Source: Topomyia yanbarensis (taxonomy: Eukaryota > Arthropoda > Insecta > Diptera > Culicidae). From it: DNA of 64,000 nt. Shown here piece by piece: positions 23,176 to 34,150 of this stretch. The translations under genes and the position numbers were made by a program. Location: the NCBI RefSeq assembly GCF_030247195.1, contig NC_080671.1, positions 186,971,725 to 187,035,724 on the forward strand. Reading direction: 5' to 3'. The notes beneath the pieces were generated by a model. The model saw only the letters and a list, made by a program, of their open reading frames with translations. It was not told the DNA's origin and did not search any database. How positions within the stretch are numbered: the stretch's first letter is position 1; the number at the start of each line of letters is the position of its first letter.

Positions 23176-23253
23176 TGGCATACAATAAAAAGGGGCCTGC
23201 CACAATAGATCAAAACACTGGTCGCAGTGGAATATGCACCCAACAAAAAAAAA

Positions 23254-24192
23254 TCCTTATACTCGTTAGCTCCATTGAAAATGTGTCGATTGAAGCGTAA
23301 AATATGAAAATATGAATATTTTTTAATTATCTTTCGATGAAATAAAAGTTTAAGTTATCTTCGCTAAAAAGAATTTTGCTGTGTGCACAGTATTACCAGA
23401 TTGAATCTTCACAAACATAGCAACAAAATATAGTATGTTACTATATAGCAGAGAACGTTGGAATATTAGAATTAAATAAATTGAGTTTAACCCTCCAGAA
23501 GTCGCGCATATGGCTCACTGAACGAGCAGCCGCCCTACAAAAACAGTTTTCTCCGTACAGTTTTTTAGTGTGATTTTTCTCACAAAAGTACTCTTCAGTG
23601 TGCTTTTAGAGCATGGTTAGGGGCAACTTTTGCCGAACAAAAGAAAATAATTTTTATCGTGTCTGGTTCAAAAGTTATACATAATTTTCACTGACAAAAA
23701 TACGCCATTTTCAAATGTCGGCAAAGGGCAAGCGAAAATTGATAATTTTGATTGCATTTGAAAGATTGTATTTATGGCTATAATATATTAAAAATTTTAT
23801 TTTTCTCAAATAAACCAATATTACGCAGAAGCATTTTTACATACATTCCTACAGCGCTCATATAAAAAAATATTTGTTTTACGCAGATTCTGTGAATTTT
23901 TGCCAAGAATTTTCAAGGACCACATACATTTGCAAGCTAAAAAACTGTACGGATAAAATTGTTTTTTTGAGAGACACCCTAAGCTATGACATGGAACTCA
24001 CTAAAAAATGAAAACTGTTTGAGATACAAAGTTAGAATCTTCAACAAAATTGCTCGGAATTGTTCTAGAATATTGCAGAGGAAAATATCATTCTATTTCA
24101 ACTAAAATTTGAAATAATTTCTACAACTTTGACATTTTAAGGACCACCCTAAAACCGTTTCAACAAAAGACGCAGTTTATCACGCACAATAA
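23254..24192. repeat. Probable fold-back repeat with a lone TTAACCCTCC end; no gene
   Basis: TTTTCTCCGTACAGTTTTTTAG near 23,548 is repeated inverted near 23,938 (AAAAAACTGTACGGATAAAA). TTAACCCTCCAGAAGTCGCG at 23,489 looks like a piggyBac-type left end, but I found no matching right end nearby. The rest is AT-rich. Confidence 0.4.
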
Positions 24193-24239
24193 ATGTTTCT
24201 AAGACATCAAATCTCGAAATCCAAAGATGAAAGCGTAAT

Positions 24240-25310
24240 TAATTGTTTCCCGCTAATTTCGCTTACTGGACCACTGTGCAGTGTTGCAAAAGCCTTTGCC
24301 GTTGTTGCAGTGATGTGGTCGGCGAAACGAAGTTTTCTGTCGAACAACACTCCCAAGTCACGGATAGAGTCCACCATTTCGATGACACAGGCTTAAAGGG
24401 TACATTCGCAATACCCGACAATTGGCGAGCACCCAAAACGTATCACCGTACATTTATCGATATTGATCTGCATGCCATTTAGTAAGCACCATTCCTCTAT
24501 ATTGTCTATATCATCTCGAAACACAGCAGAGTCGAGTCCTGAGGCAATTGAGCGAAAAATTTTCAGATCATCAACGTAGAATAGTTTTCCAGACTTGTTG
24601 CGGGTGCAGAGGTCGTTGATGAATAAGAGAAAGATAAGTGGCCCTATGTGACTTCCATGAGGCACACTGGTTGGCGTTTCGAACGTGCTTGAACGTGTGG
24701 TACCAATTCTAACTAAAGCGGATCGCTCGGAGAGGTAGGAATGTACCCATCTGGTTACCCATCCAGGAAAACCGAATCGCTCCAGCTTCAAAACAGCAAT
24801 GTTGTGGGGCACCTTGTCGAATGCTTTCGCGAAATCAAAATATATTGCGTCCACTTTTTGACACTTCTCGACAGCTGGAACCAGAAAACTTGTGTACGTC
24901 ATCAAGTGGCGGAACGCTTTTTTACAAATCCAGACAAACTTTTCCAGAACTTTAGCTAGACAGTTCAGCAGCGAGATTCCTCTGTAGTTTTCGATATTGT
25001 GGATGTTTCCAGCTATATGGATGGGAACTATATCAGTTTCTTTCCATACACTTGGGAAAACATTTTCCGAGATTGAGAGCTGGAAAATTATGCTTACTGG
25101 TGCAGAGAGAGCTCGGGCACAATGTTTTATAAACGCAGGAGGCAAGCAATCCGGACCAGGTCCTTTCAACGGATCAACGCTGGATGGAGCGCTGAATACA
25201 TCGACATCATTAACGTTAGGACGAGGAACGTTGATAGTATACGTTGGTAATGTTTCAAGGTACCGTTGCAACGGATAGACAGGAGGTGAGTATAGATGTC
25301 GGAGGCTCAA
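24240..25310 (-). pseudogene. CR1/Jockey-like reverse transcriptase, degenerate
   Basis: A 305-codon frame (25,310-24,393) carries the RT series: LKGPGPDCLPPAF, ENYRGISLLNCLAKVLEKF, IYFDFAKAFDKVPHN (catalytic Asp), SVPHGSHIGPLIFLLFINDL and LFYVDDLKIFRS (the xxDD pair, here YVDD). Downstream of the stop near 24,393 the thumb continues (DSIRDLGVLFDRKLRF). VPHGS replaces the usual VPQGS. A segment is missing after KKAFRHLMTY compared with typical family members. In a live element this enzyme copies RNA at the nicked target. Confidence 0.8.
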
Positions 25311-25975
25311 TCAGTTCGAACACGTCCGTGTCGTTGACGAAGGCTAAATCAAGTGTCCGTCACGTTGCTAAGAAAGCAGATTTGATACAAACCACCAGCG
25401 ACCAGCGTTTCTGTGGTAGCTATCTCTTGTTCCGATGTTGCAGTTTCAGGAATGTAGCACTTGAGGTCGTCATCGAAGATCCACCGAAGATGAGGGAGAT
25501 TGTAATCGCCTACAACAAGTACATTGTCTTGTCGGTTGGTCTTCTCGAGAATATTCTAGACCGAGTGGAAGTTATACATGTCAAGATCGCTGTTCGGTCT
25601 CAGATAAATGCTGCAAACATATAAAGATCGGCCTGGCAGTGAAACACGTAGGACAACTTGTTCCAAATGTTCACATACAGGTAGCTTTGGTACAGTTCCA
25701 GTTAGATTTTTCTTTATCGCTATAAGAACACCACCTCCGCGACTTAGATGACTGGTGCGATCGCATCGGTAGATTACGTAGTTCGTCGATAGCTCAGCGT
25801 TTAATATGTCATCACTTAGCCAGGTTTCGGTGAGAACAATAATACCGTAGTCGCAGGAGGTGAAGGCAAGCAAGAAGGCCTGCGTTTTAGTTTTCATTCC
25901 GCGAACGTTCTGGTAGTAGACGGGCAGGAAATCATATGCTGTATGCGGCGGTGTGTCGCCTGAGGAGGGAGTTCA
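25311..25975 (-). pseudogene. APE-type endonuclease domain of the CR1/Jockey-like element
   Basis: Open from 25,897 to 25,556, preceded in frame by PVYYQNVRG, the usual start of this domain. Then come SCDYGIIVLTETWLSDDI (metal-binding Glu), SRGGGVLIAIKKN and YVCSIYLRPN. The catalytic histidine end (SDHxP) is not in this frame; the stretch 25,310-25,556 is shifted. It joins the upstream linker frame 26,145-25,894, which contains a PVFGGREGVF-like module also seen three times in the relative at 46 kb. Confidence 0.75.
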
Positions 25976-26379
25976 GAAGACCCCCTCACGGCCTCCGAAC
26001 ACAGGGTCGGGACGACTGATCTGGTCGCTGGCTGGTAGCGCGACTGCGTCGGACGAGCTTGTAGACGTAATCTCGATGATGGCATGGCTGTTATGCTTTG
26101 TTCAAGAAACGACGGATTGCTCGAACGTATTGTAGTCGATGACATGCTAGAAACCGAGAAAGCGGAGTACGAAAGCCGTCTGCGCCATGTGCGTTCTCAG
26201 GATTACGGACTCGATGATCGGTAACACCAAAAGTAGCGTTGAGGTGGCATACGATAACATTATCATAAAGAGGAGTATGCTATAACACGGAGTAAATGGG
26301 TGACGGGGTTGTGAAAAAATGTGTGTAATACTCGCCTGAGATGGGAACCCGAGGGTTCCCACAGTCCGTTAAAGAACGC

Positions 26380-27245
26380 GTGCGAAATTTTTGAGCAGAA
26401 TATTCCTTGAATTGACGAAACAAAATCCCTTCCGGTCAGGTCGATGGATCCAATCCGATCGTTTCCAAGCCAGGGTCCAGGCCGACTTTGGCAACTAATT
26501 TAACCACCTCCGGATTCTGCGTCATATTTAGATTGGCCCGTCCCATTGCGATAATTTTGCCGTTGGTGATATCTGGTCGTATGCGGGACAAGTAAAGCTA
26601 CAATTTACTCGCCGGCCTCGCAGATATTGGAACGGACACAAAATTTTCCCCTATCTGTTTCGAGCCAGACAGGCATTCTTATGCTTTTTGTGTCACGTCT
26701 GGTCCACGGGGCCGTTTAGCTGCTCGGCGAAAGTCGATTGGAAGCCAACCCGATCAGAATGAAATAACAAGATTATAACAGAACACAATTTTTGTAACAT
26801 ATTGTGTTATAAATTTGGTCTCGTTAGTAGTTAAAATAACAGAAATTTATAACAAGTAACAACGTGAGATAAATTTTTGAAATATTTCTGTTATGTGTTT
26901 CTGATCGAGAACGGTTAACTATCAGTATCGAAACGGATGCAGTTGATCTAGACAACTGCTTTATTTCGGTCTGCAAGGTGCTGATTGCATCCGTGAGTGA
27001 TACCAGAGATGACTTTTCATCAACTACTTTTGTGATTGAGCGGAGATGCGAATTTTCAAATAATCCAGCACAATTATCACACATACAAAATAGTTTTTTT
27101 CCGATGGGTAGTAAAGTAGCCCAGCAGAGCACGAGTAACTTCTTAACAGGCCATATAAAACGAGTATCCACAGTACCCACGGCAGACAACTGAGTCGATC
27201 CCGGTGATTAACTAGTTGCACTTAGCGCAATTTTTCTCCATGCTC
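26380..27245 (-). pseudogene. ORF1 relic with PHD-like Cys-rich region
   Basis: The readable part (27,221-26,900) has NHRDRLSCL, KKLFCMCDNCAGLF and a helical tail SLVSLTDAISTLQTEIKQLS. The layout of a Cys-rich finger followed by a coiled segment parallels the clearer copy at 47.2-47.6 kb. Further downstream, GRANLNMTQNPEVVKLVAKV (near 26,545) keeps some coding character. Multiple frameshifts are present. Confidence 0.5.
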
Positions 27246-27394
27246 ATTTTTCCCAGGAAAACCACTCAAATGGCAGCACGACGAAATTATCTGCTTGTTA
27301 TTAATAAATCGAATATCGATTCAATTCTCAACTGGACGGTGATGATATCACATGAAAATACTTAGTCTCAAAAGAACACAAAAAACTCAAGTTG

Positions 27395-27499
27395 TTTTCT
27401 GGATTTTTAATTTGTTTTTCTTCTTGTTAATATATAAAAGTCCCACGGTTCCGTTAAACTAATGCATTAAGCCTTGTTAAATAAATGAATTATATTAAA
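27395..27499 (+). mobile_element. 3' UTR relic of the ORF1-only retroposon family
   Basis: ATATAAAAGTCCCACGGTTC and the following GTTAAATAAATGAATTATATTA match the 3' end of the intact element at 31,722-32,960 (GTATAAAAGATCCACGGCTC then GTTAAATAAACGAATTAAAA). Only the last 100 bp or so is recognisable. Confidence 0.6.
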
Positions 27500-27687
27500 A
27501 ATAGCTTGATTTAAAAGGTTCGTACAATATGTCCCTAATCGATATTCTAATAAAAAGTCTTCTAAAGTAGGGCCCGTCAGTAATGTAAGCCCCGGGGCCC
27601 GGCACGACTCTCGACGGCACTGCCCATTGGAGTGACAAGAAAAAAATGACCCCTATCTGTCCACCTCTGAGTCTATTCCTAGACGCA

Positions 27688-28623
27688 CCAGGAGTACTTG
27701 CTCCAAATTTGAAGCAAATCGGACAAGTCTAGCTACCGGACCAACGTACTTGAAGTTTGCATAGGATTTTTCGACAATTTACATAGAGAAAACCCACTAG
27801 CTCACATTTTCGCCGCTAGGTGAAACTATATGCAACGTATTATCACTGCAAGTGAATTTGTCTATAACTTTGTCGAAGTATACAAGTCAGTCCGGCTTTG
27901 TTAAAAGAAGTTATTAAACTTTTAGCGAGGTGATGTCTGAATCAGTTTTGTATGGGGCTTAGCAGTTGGTTGTGTTACTTGATTCCTTCGAACTAAACAT
28001 TTTTTTGTGTAAAAGTGGTTGGGTTTAGCTCAATAGCATGTTCAGAAGAATTATTGTAAATAATACAAGCCATGTGTCGGTTAGAAAATTTTAGTTCCAC
28101 TTGTTACCGCATAGAGGGCGTCAATACTAACTTTTCAACGAAGAGAGATAGAAATTAGGTATCTTCTACAAAGTTGTAGAACAGGCATTTTACAGTAATT
28201 CTTCCGAACATTTCGATATTATATATCTCTTCTGTGAAAAGTTAGTGCTGGTGCCCTCTATGCGGTCGCAAGTGGAACTAAAATTTTCCAACAAAAACAT
28301 AACTCGTATTATGTATTACAATTCTTCTGAACATACTATTCAGCTAAATCTAACCATTATTTCACAAAAATGTACAGTTCATGAAAATAGAGTACTGATA
28401 CACAACCATGCACCGCTAGGCCCCATGCAAAACTGATTGACTTGAATAAAGTTCACTTACAGTGATAATACGATGCATACAGTGTCACCTAGCGGCTAAA
28501 ATGCGAGCTAGTGGATCTCATCCATGTAGTTTGTCGAAAAATTCTATACAAACTTCAGGCACGTTCGTCCGGTAGCTAGACTTGTCCAATTTGTTTCAAA
28601 TTTTGGAACAAGTACTCCTGGTA
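27688..28623. repeat. 0.94-kb imperfect palindrome
   Basis: The left end CCAGGAGTACTTGCTCCAAA is mirrored by the right end near 28,604-28,622 (GGAACAAGTACTCCTGG). Inner pairs include CCTAGCGG, GAGGGC against GCCCTC, and AACTTTTCAC/GTTAGT around the centre near 28,180. A segment in the left arm (27,860-27,930) has no counterpart on the right. Weaker pairing may continue about 30 bp outward on each side. No protein. Confidence 0.65.
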
Positions 28624-31503
28624 TGACAAGGAATCGGCTCGATTGAGTTTTCGAAAATTCATTATTTTTCTGGGCAGTCTAGTGCCCATGCGTAAAGTCA
28701 ATACTTTACTGTCCTGGATTGGCGCCACTAGGTGGATGCGTGTTCCTTCCCCAGCTCCCTACATTTGCAAAACAACCGACATAAAATATACAGGATTTCC
28801 AAATAGTAAAATTATGCCAACATTATAATTCTACAATAAAACAATAAAAAACATGACTATGCTAAACCTTTGATAGGTACATATCAAATGTTACAATTCA
28901 TAAGAAACGACCGATTCCAGATCCAAAATTTGCCAAAACTAAGACGAGAACCTAAGCTCTGGTGCACTTATTGGAAACCGATTGTTAACATCTCTCCTAA
29001 CTTTGTATATCTTAGACAACACACCATTGTTAACCTGATTCGAGCGATTTGTTTTGACCCTAGGTAGTCACTCGCTGGTCTCGAGGGTCCTCGAGATGAA
29101 CGTTTCCCATAGCCAAATGAAAGCTGCTGCGCTAAGCCATAGGAGGCAGGGAAGAATACTTTTGAAGAAAAAAAAACACGGCAAATTGACGCACCTGAGC
29201 TAAAAATAGCGAGTCATCGTTCAACGAAAGCAAAGTACCCACGCAGAGGAATCGGGGAAAAATGTACCTATATCTCCAAAACAGCCGTCTCATCCTCTCA
29301 GGTGTTAACACAAGTGTGCAAGAGCAAAGAAGCGACAAAAGAACAATCTCATTTGTCTTTACCTTGGGACCTCTCGAAGGTTTGGCGCCGAATCCGCCGT
29401 AGGAGGGCGTTGAAATTCTTTTACTTTTCGCCTCATCCCACCAGTCACTTGGTGTAGCAGCAGCGGTTGAAATATATCGTCCAAGCTGTGGATCCGAACA
29501 TACGATGACTTTTTTCACATATTTCGGAGGTTTTATGATTATTTATCTCCGTCAATATTACGACCGTTTTACACCTGAACGCTGGTGCCAGAGAATGGTT
29601 TATTTTTGTATTGTTGGTTTGGGAAGCGTCTGTCCAGCACACGGAGGAGAAAAAAAAACTTGACAGTCGGTGTCTTCAAATGCGGACTGCTATTGGTAAG
29701 ATTGGTCTGAAGCGCCGCATGCAAGTCTGAAGTCGTTATGCGTCTGTTGGGATCACTTTAATTTTCCCGTAGCGTAGGCAGGGTCATAGACAATCAGTTT
29801 GATTAATTTGATGGTTGTTCGAGTAGACTTCACAGGTTTCAGACACGATTAGAGATCCAATGTAGACTCAACCTCATGACCAAGCGGTCAGAAACCAAGT
29901 AAAGAGATGCATCATTGTTTAACCGTTTGAATCATAGGGCCTTCCGTAGTTTTAATTTTGGAACTGATTCTAATGAGTTTCAGCTCCGGTTTTAATTTAA
30001 CTCTGTCGTTAAAGGGAGTAGTGTTTTACAAAATTGAAAAGTTCGAGTTTCTTTATTCAAACTCAACTGATTGATTTATAAGTATTTTTGGATTACTTTT
30101 AACGAAAAGAATTGTTTGAACTTTTCAAATCAAAATACAAATGTGCCAGAAATTTCACAAAGCCTGCTTTACTGTTAACATCGCAAAAAACTCCTTATTT
30201 TTGCCTCCTTAAGCAGTTCACCCCCTTAACGAATCGTCTACCTCTTCAACCCTAACTCATTACGCTGCGATCAACAAAACGATGAAGCAGTTTATTACAC
30301 ACGCTAAATCATATTAAACTTTCATTATAGGTGTTAATAAATTGATCTCCTGATCACGCCGCTGGGAAAAAATCCAAACCCACAAACTGCGCATGAAAAG
30401 TAGTGTGGGGTTCTCGAAAATTAAACCTGGCGGTGGACTAGATTGAGTTGCTGCGCGAGCGAAGCCAGAATGTGATCTGGCTGGGATGGAATGGAATAGG
30501 ATCTCTCGAACTGATATGATGTGATGCTGATGATCATCATAATTTCTCATTAATTTGACAGCGACTTGCAGAAGACCTTGAACTTCCAGCACATAATGAT
30601 TCTTTGAGGTGGAAGAGAGTGAAAAAAACGTCGAAAATAAGTCGAGGAGTGGACAAAACACGCAAGGCACTCGGTTCGAATGCAACCAGCGACGGAAACC
30701 ATCCCCAGCATGCGGCCGGGTGAGCGCGAAGGAACTTGAAATTAGTTTCGCTAATGGTTTCATTAGAAATTTAGCCAACCCTCCGGAAAAGGCAGAACCT
30801 CCTGTACCGAAGATATGACGGCATTTGAGTGAGGGCAGATGTTTCCACTTTGCCATGTACATACCTACATTTTAGCGGTAGTGCGTGGAGAGGAAGGTCT
30901 GCCGTCTGATGATGTTCGCTTGCACTTGCTGTTTGACGTAACTGATACTTATTCCAACGCCAAGTCAAGTGCGTGTTTGTGCAATGGAACATAAAAAGTG
31001 TAGATTATGATCCGCCGCCATCTGCTAGTTTCATGCTTTAGGGACAGACAGTGTTTAGGATGTAGGTTTTCTATATATAATTATTCTGCAGGTTTCGGTG
31101 GGTTTGCAGCGAAGCCACGACAGTGTTCCCGTTTGTAAGTCGCTATTTTACTTTAGCAGGATACCATAAAACCGTAGGTATGTCTTAAAAGATAAATTTA
31201 TTTTGTGATCCGCTGGATGGATTAACCTCATATCATTTTCCTTTGTATATTAGCTTCAAGTACGTCGTAGCTTACTCGCAGCCCATGGGCACTATTGGAT
31301 TAAAGTGCACCTCTCATTCAACAGGAGTAAACGGTAGTAGAATCACACAGGGGTGTCTCGCACACAAAATGCATGCGTCTGAAATTCTCGATGCATAATT
31401 TTTTTTGTTCAGGTACAATTTTTTTGCATTAAAATTTGAAATTATTTTTATATTGACATATTCACAACTCAAAAAAGGAATTCAGATGGATATACAAAAA
31501 TTA
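28624..31503. other. 2.9-kb interval without a confident gene
   Basis: It is less AT-rich than most of the window between 29,100-29,700 and 30,400-31,000. A 182-codon ATG frame lies on the minus strand at 30,862-30,314, but its composition is not protein-like and I know no relative. A better exon candidate lies at 29,518-29,363. This may be single-copy DNA near a host gene outside the window. Confidence 0.3.
29363..29518 (-). other. Possible host exon or exon relic
   Basis: The minus strand reads KYVKKVIVCSDPQLGRYIST, then a run containing PSDWWDEAKSKRISTPS and ending GAKPSRGPK at a good splice donor (AAG|GTAAAG at 29,362). The amino-acid usage is protein-like, and the frame is open for about 55 codons before the donor. 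A stop lies just upstream, with no clear acceptor between. I cannot name the protein. It is either a 5' coding exon with an unusual start or a captured exon fragment. Confidence 0.3.
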
Positions 31504-31721
31504 TTAACCCTCTAGTGCCCAATTTTTTTTGGCTTGAATAAACTTTTGGAGGTGGACCTCGTGATGAGAAAAATGAAAATAATGTTGAAAATTCTTGGAA
31601 GTAATGGGTTTTTCATTAAGGCCTTAAAATAAGTAGGCCGCCTAGAGGCGGTGTTGGACATCTGGGCGAATAAAAAACAAAAACTTTTTTTTCTTCTAGT
31701 TACTTCAACATAAGCGAATAC

Positions 31722-32960
31722 TGAGTCTACTTTCTACTTCTGCCGCAGTCAGACGTACAATCGAGCCAAGTGAACAACAGGCCTCTCGATCTAGTGTGCA
31801 TTGTCTCGAGAACAAAGGAAATATCGGATTATTCTTGTCATCATGAGTAAAGTTGACGAAAAAGCTCTACTCCGACCCAACGCTGCGGTCGTTGACTTTA
31901 AATTTTGTTTAAAACGACCGAGTTTTAGTGAAGTGGAATACCTTCTGAAGGTAAAAATGCAACTTAGGCTTGCGGAAGTCTTGTACCTTCAGTACCATCA
32001 TCTTCGCTATGTAGTGTTAATATCATTCAACACGTTAGCACAAGCCGAGCGTTTCGTTTTGAAGAACAACTTAAAACACGTGGATGAAAGTGACAACGTT
32101 GTAATTAAGATTCCCGTATACATTGAGAATGATTATATAAATTTAAGGTTATATGACCTATCACCTCGTACCCCTCCTGAGCCAATTGCAAAATGCATGT
32201 CGCAATACGGAGAAGTAGAATCCGTTACACCTGATACTTGGAGAAACTTCTTCCCGGGTACTCCTAACGGCGTTTTTGTAGTGAGGATGCGGGTTGAAAG
32301 GCCTATACCCTCCTACTTGGCAATAAAACTCAATACTCACGGAACTACAATTATGCAAACTACGCTATGCACCCATGAGGGGCAAACTCCAACGTGCAAG
32401 TATTGTAATCAGACAGCTCATCATGGACAACCTTGCGCGGAGGATGCAGAGGACAATGCATCTCAACCGATTGCCAACTCATCTACGGCAAACCAACCTA
32501 AAACAGAGTTTTCAATACCAATGCCTGATCCACAAACAGTGGTCAAATTTGTGGCAGCTGTTCAGACCATAATGACAAACGCAAAAGAATCATCCAGCAC
32601 CCCAAAAGCAACTGTAAGTAACATCGACAACGAGTGCAGTAACAATGACGACGGATTTACACTGATCAACAATAAGTGCAAGAAGCATGGGAGAACATCT
32701 GATCCCGGATACCAAGCCAGCTTCGCCGGGACGTGAAAAACAGGAGAGAATTAAATGACCCCCTTGACGCTGTTTGCCAACAGACCTCGCGAGAAAAGGT
32801 CTCCGCTCGCAATAAAAAGTTGCGCGCACGAGATCCAATTAATTAATTCTTGATTGTATTTTTATTTTTACATGTATTATTGTATTGTAAACGTATAAAA
32901 GATCCACGGCTCCGTTAAGCTACCGCTATGAGCCGAGTTAAATAAACGAATTAAAAAAAA
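31722..32960 (+). mobile_element. ORF1-only non-LTR retroposon (half-LINE), complete with TSD and poly(A)
   Basis: A perfect 12-bp direct repeat ATAAGCGAATAC flanks the element (31,710-31,721 and 32,961-32,972). Inside are a 121-bp 5' UTR, one intact ORF, a 224-bp 3' UTR and an A-tail at 32,953-32,960. No endonuclease or reverse transcriptase follows the ORF. Because one TSD encloses the whole unit, the absence of ORF2 is a property of the inserted RNA, not later damage. It must have been mobilised by enzymes of another LINE. The 3' UTR is shared with 27.4 kb. Confidence 0.85.
31843..32736 (+). CDS. Intact gag-like ORF1 protein of the half-LINE, 297 aa
   Basis: I place the start at the ATG at 31,843 (MSKVDEKALLRPN); upstream in-frame sequence is 5' UTR. 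Residues of about 15-160 have the alternating pattern of an RRM-like LINE ORF1 domain (YVVLISFNTLAQAERFV, VVIKIPVYIENDYINLRLYD, PEPIAKCMSQYGEVESVTPD). A zinc knuckle, CKYCNQTAHHGQPC (C-x2-C-x4-H-x4-C), follows at about residues 185-198. The C-terminus is low-complexity and polar. Such proteins bind element RNA in the cytoplasm. There is no frameshift or stop, suggesting a recent insertion. A diverged second copy is at 33.56 kb. Confidence 0.8.
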   Translation: MSKVDEKALLRPNAAVVDFKFCLKRPSFSEVEYLLKVKMQLRLAEVLYLQYHHLRYVVLISFNTLAQAERFVLKNNLKHVDESDNVVIKIPVYIENDYINLRLYDLSPRTPPEPIAKCMSQYGEVESVTPDTWRNFFPGTPNGVFVVRMRVERPIPSYLAIKLNTHGTTIMQTTLCTHEGQTPTCKYCNQTAHHGQPCAEDAEDNASQPIANSSTANQPKTEFSIPMPDPQTVVKFVAAVQTIMTNAKESSSTPKATVSNIDNECSNNDDGFTLINNKCKKHGRTSDPGYQASFAGT

Positions 32961-33559
32961 ATAAGCGAATACAGATGGTTTCTTATATTTTGGACTCCAT
33001 CAGAACGCAAAATACCTAAGCTGCAGGGAGTATTTCTCTAGTGCTTTGGTTGTTTAATTATTGACTTCTAATTTATAGTAGGGGAGTCCAGGGTCTGCTG
33101 GCGATGGTTTCACTTATCATGTTTTATGTTTTTAATTTAAGAAGATCGTGTAAAAGTGAATGCGTTGCATAAAAGAGCGGACTCAGGTACGTAGCCAGAG
33201 GGGGGGCTAGGGGGCTAAAGCCCCTCCCGAAATTTTTCAAAAATAAATTTAAAAAACCGGCGACTTTTGACAAAATTTGTTGCTCATTTGGTTTGAACAA
33301 ATTATTGAGAAAAAGTTGAAGGAGGCTATTTCTAACCACCGAAGGCAATGGTCATGAAATTCAGTGTGCTTTATGCTTTTGCTCGAGCCAGTGCGAAGCG
33401 AACGACAAAAACAGTAACTTTTATATTGTGTGCCTTGTCTGAAGAATACAAGAAACTATTACTTTAATTGTAGCTGTAGTAATCTTTCGAGATTAGTGAG
33501 TAACAGAAGCAAGAATTGGTGCTCCAGCCAAATACGGTGATTATAAAATTATTGATGAT

Positions 33560-34150
33560 TCGCATAGGACAGAGCATTCATAATGTCGAATGTTTCCTGA
33601 AGGTGTAAATGGAGACTAGACTTTCGGAAGCCGCCTTTATCGAGTTCTACCATTGCAGGCATTTAGCGCTCAACAAATTAGCCCAGACGAAACCATTCAT
33701 TTTGCATAACTTAAAGCACAAGGTTATGTGTGACAATACTATAATTAAAATCCTCCTGTATATGGACGATGAGAAAATGAATGTTCCGCTACAAGATCAG
33801 ATACCGCTTACTCGCAGATTAATGTCACATTTGGGAGAAATGGGATCTAATTGGAAAGGCAATTATTGAGGGCGAGAAGCAAGGAAGATATTCGCGAACA
33901 TAAAGGCAGCAACTACGATGAAGACATGGAAATGTACAATAGCGAGATAGAAATGAACCACTCCCCCCCCCCCCCCCAAGAGATATTTGGTGAGGAAAAA
34001 AATATTTCCTCGCCTCGTAAACAGGTTTCCACATGCAATGGCTAAGCGCTTACGCGAGATCTGTAGGACAACCATTTAAACTCGTTATATTATTTTTATT
34101 GTTTACATAAGGAAATATATAAAAGACGGGTCGTGGGTCTTTGTTATTTT
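33560..34150 (+). pseudogene. Diverged second copy of the half-LINE ORF1 with 3' UTR
   Basis: The phrase METRLSEAAFIEFYHCRHLA aligns to MQLRLAEVLYLQYHHLRYVV of the intact ORF1. Aligned stretches continue through LAQTKPFILHNLKHKV and IIKILLYMDDEKMNVPLQDQ. A stop precedes METRLSE, and the knuckle region is missing. The 3' part (ATATATAAAAGACGGGTCGT near 34,111) resembles the family 3' UTR, again with no ORF2 between. The run of 11 Cs at 33,964 follows the coding part. Confidence 0.65.

Larger units (their letters stand above)
21650..23253 (+). mobile_element. I-like non-LTR retrotransposon fragment with reverse transcriptase, RNase H and 3' tail
   Basis: It starts inside the reverse transcriptase near 21,681 (VIFIPKANKK), runs through RNase H and the Cys/His tail, and ends after GGTCGCAGTGG in an A-rich tail at 23,244-23,253. 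The 3' UTR matches the fragment at 9.4-10.5 kb. It is 5'-truncated, internally deleted in the RT palm, and interrupted by stops. Confidence 0.8.
24240..27245 (-). mobile_element. CR1/Jockey-like non-LTR retrotransposon, near full length but 3'-truncated
   Basis: On the minus strand the order is an ORF1-type Cys-rich region (27,245-26,380), a linker module (about 26,145-25,960), an endonuclease (25,960-25,310) and a reverse transcriptase (25,310-24,240). Recognisable coding ends in the thumb (IRDLGVLFDRKLRFADHI) near 24,280, with no 3' UTR or poly(A). LINE copies normally lose their 5' end, so the missing 3' end points to later deletion or an inserted junction near 24,190-24,240. Confidence 0.75.

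Noticed and set aside
23489..24190. Third piggyBac-type element starting TTAACCCTCC
   Set aside because: No matching GGAGGGTTAA-type right end was found within a plausible distance.
30314..30862. 182-codon ATG frame on the minus strand
   Set aside because: The amino-acid composition looks like translated non-coding DNA, and a competing frame overlaps on the other strand; no family is recognised.
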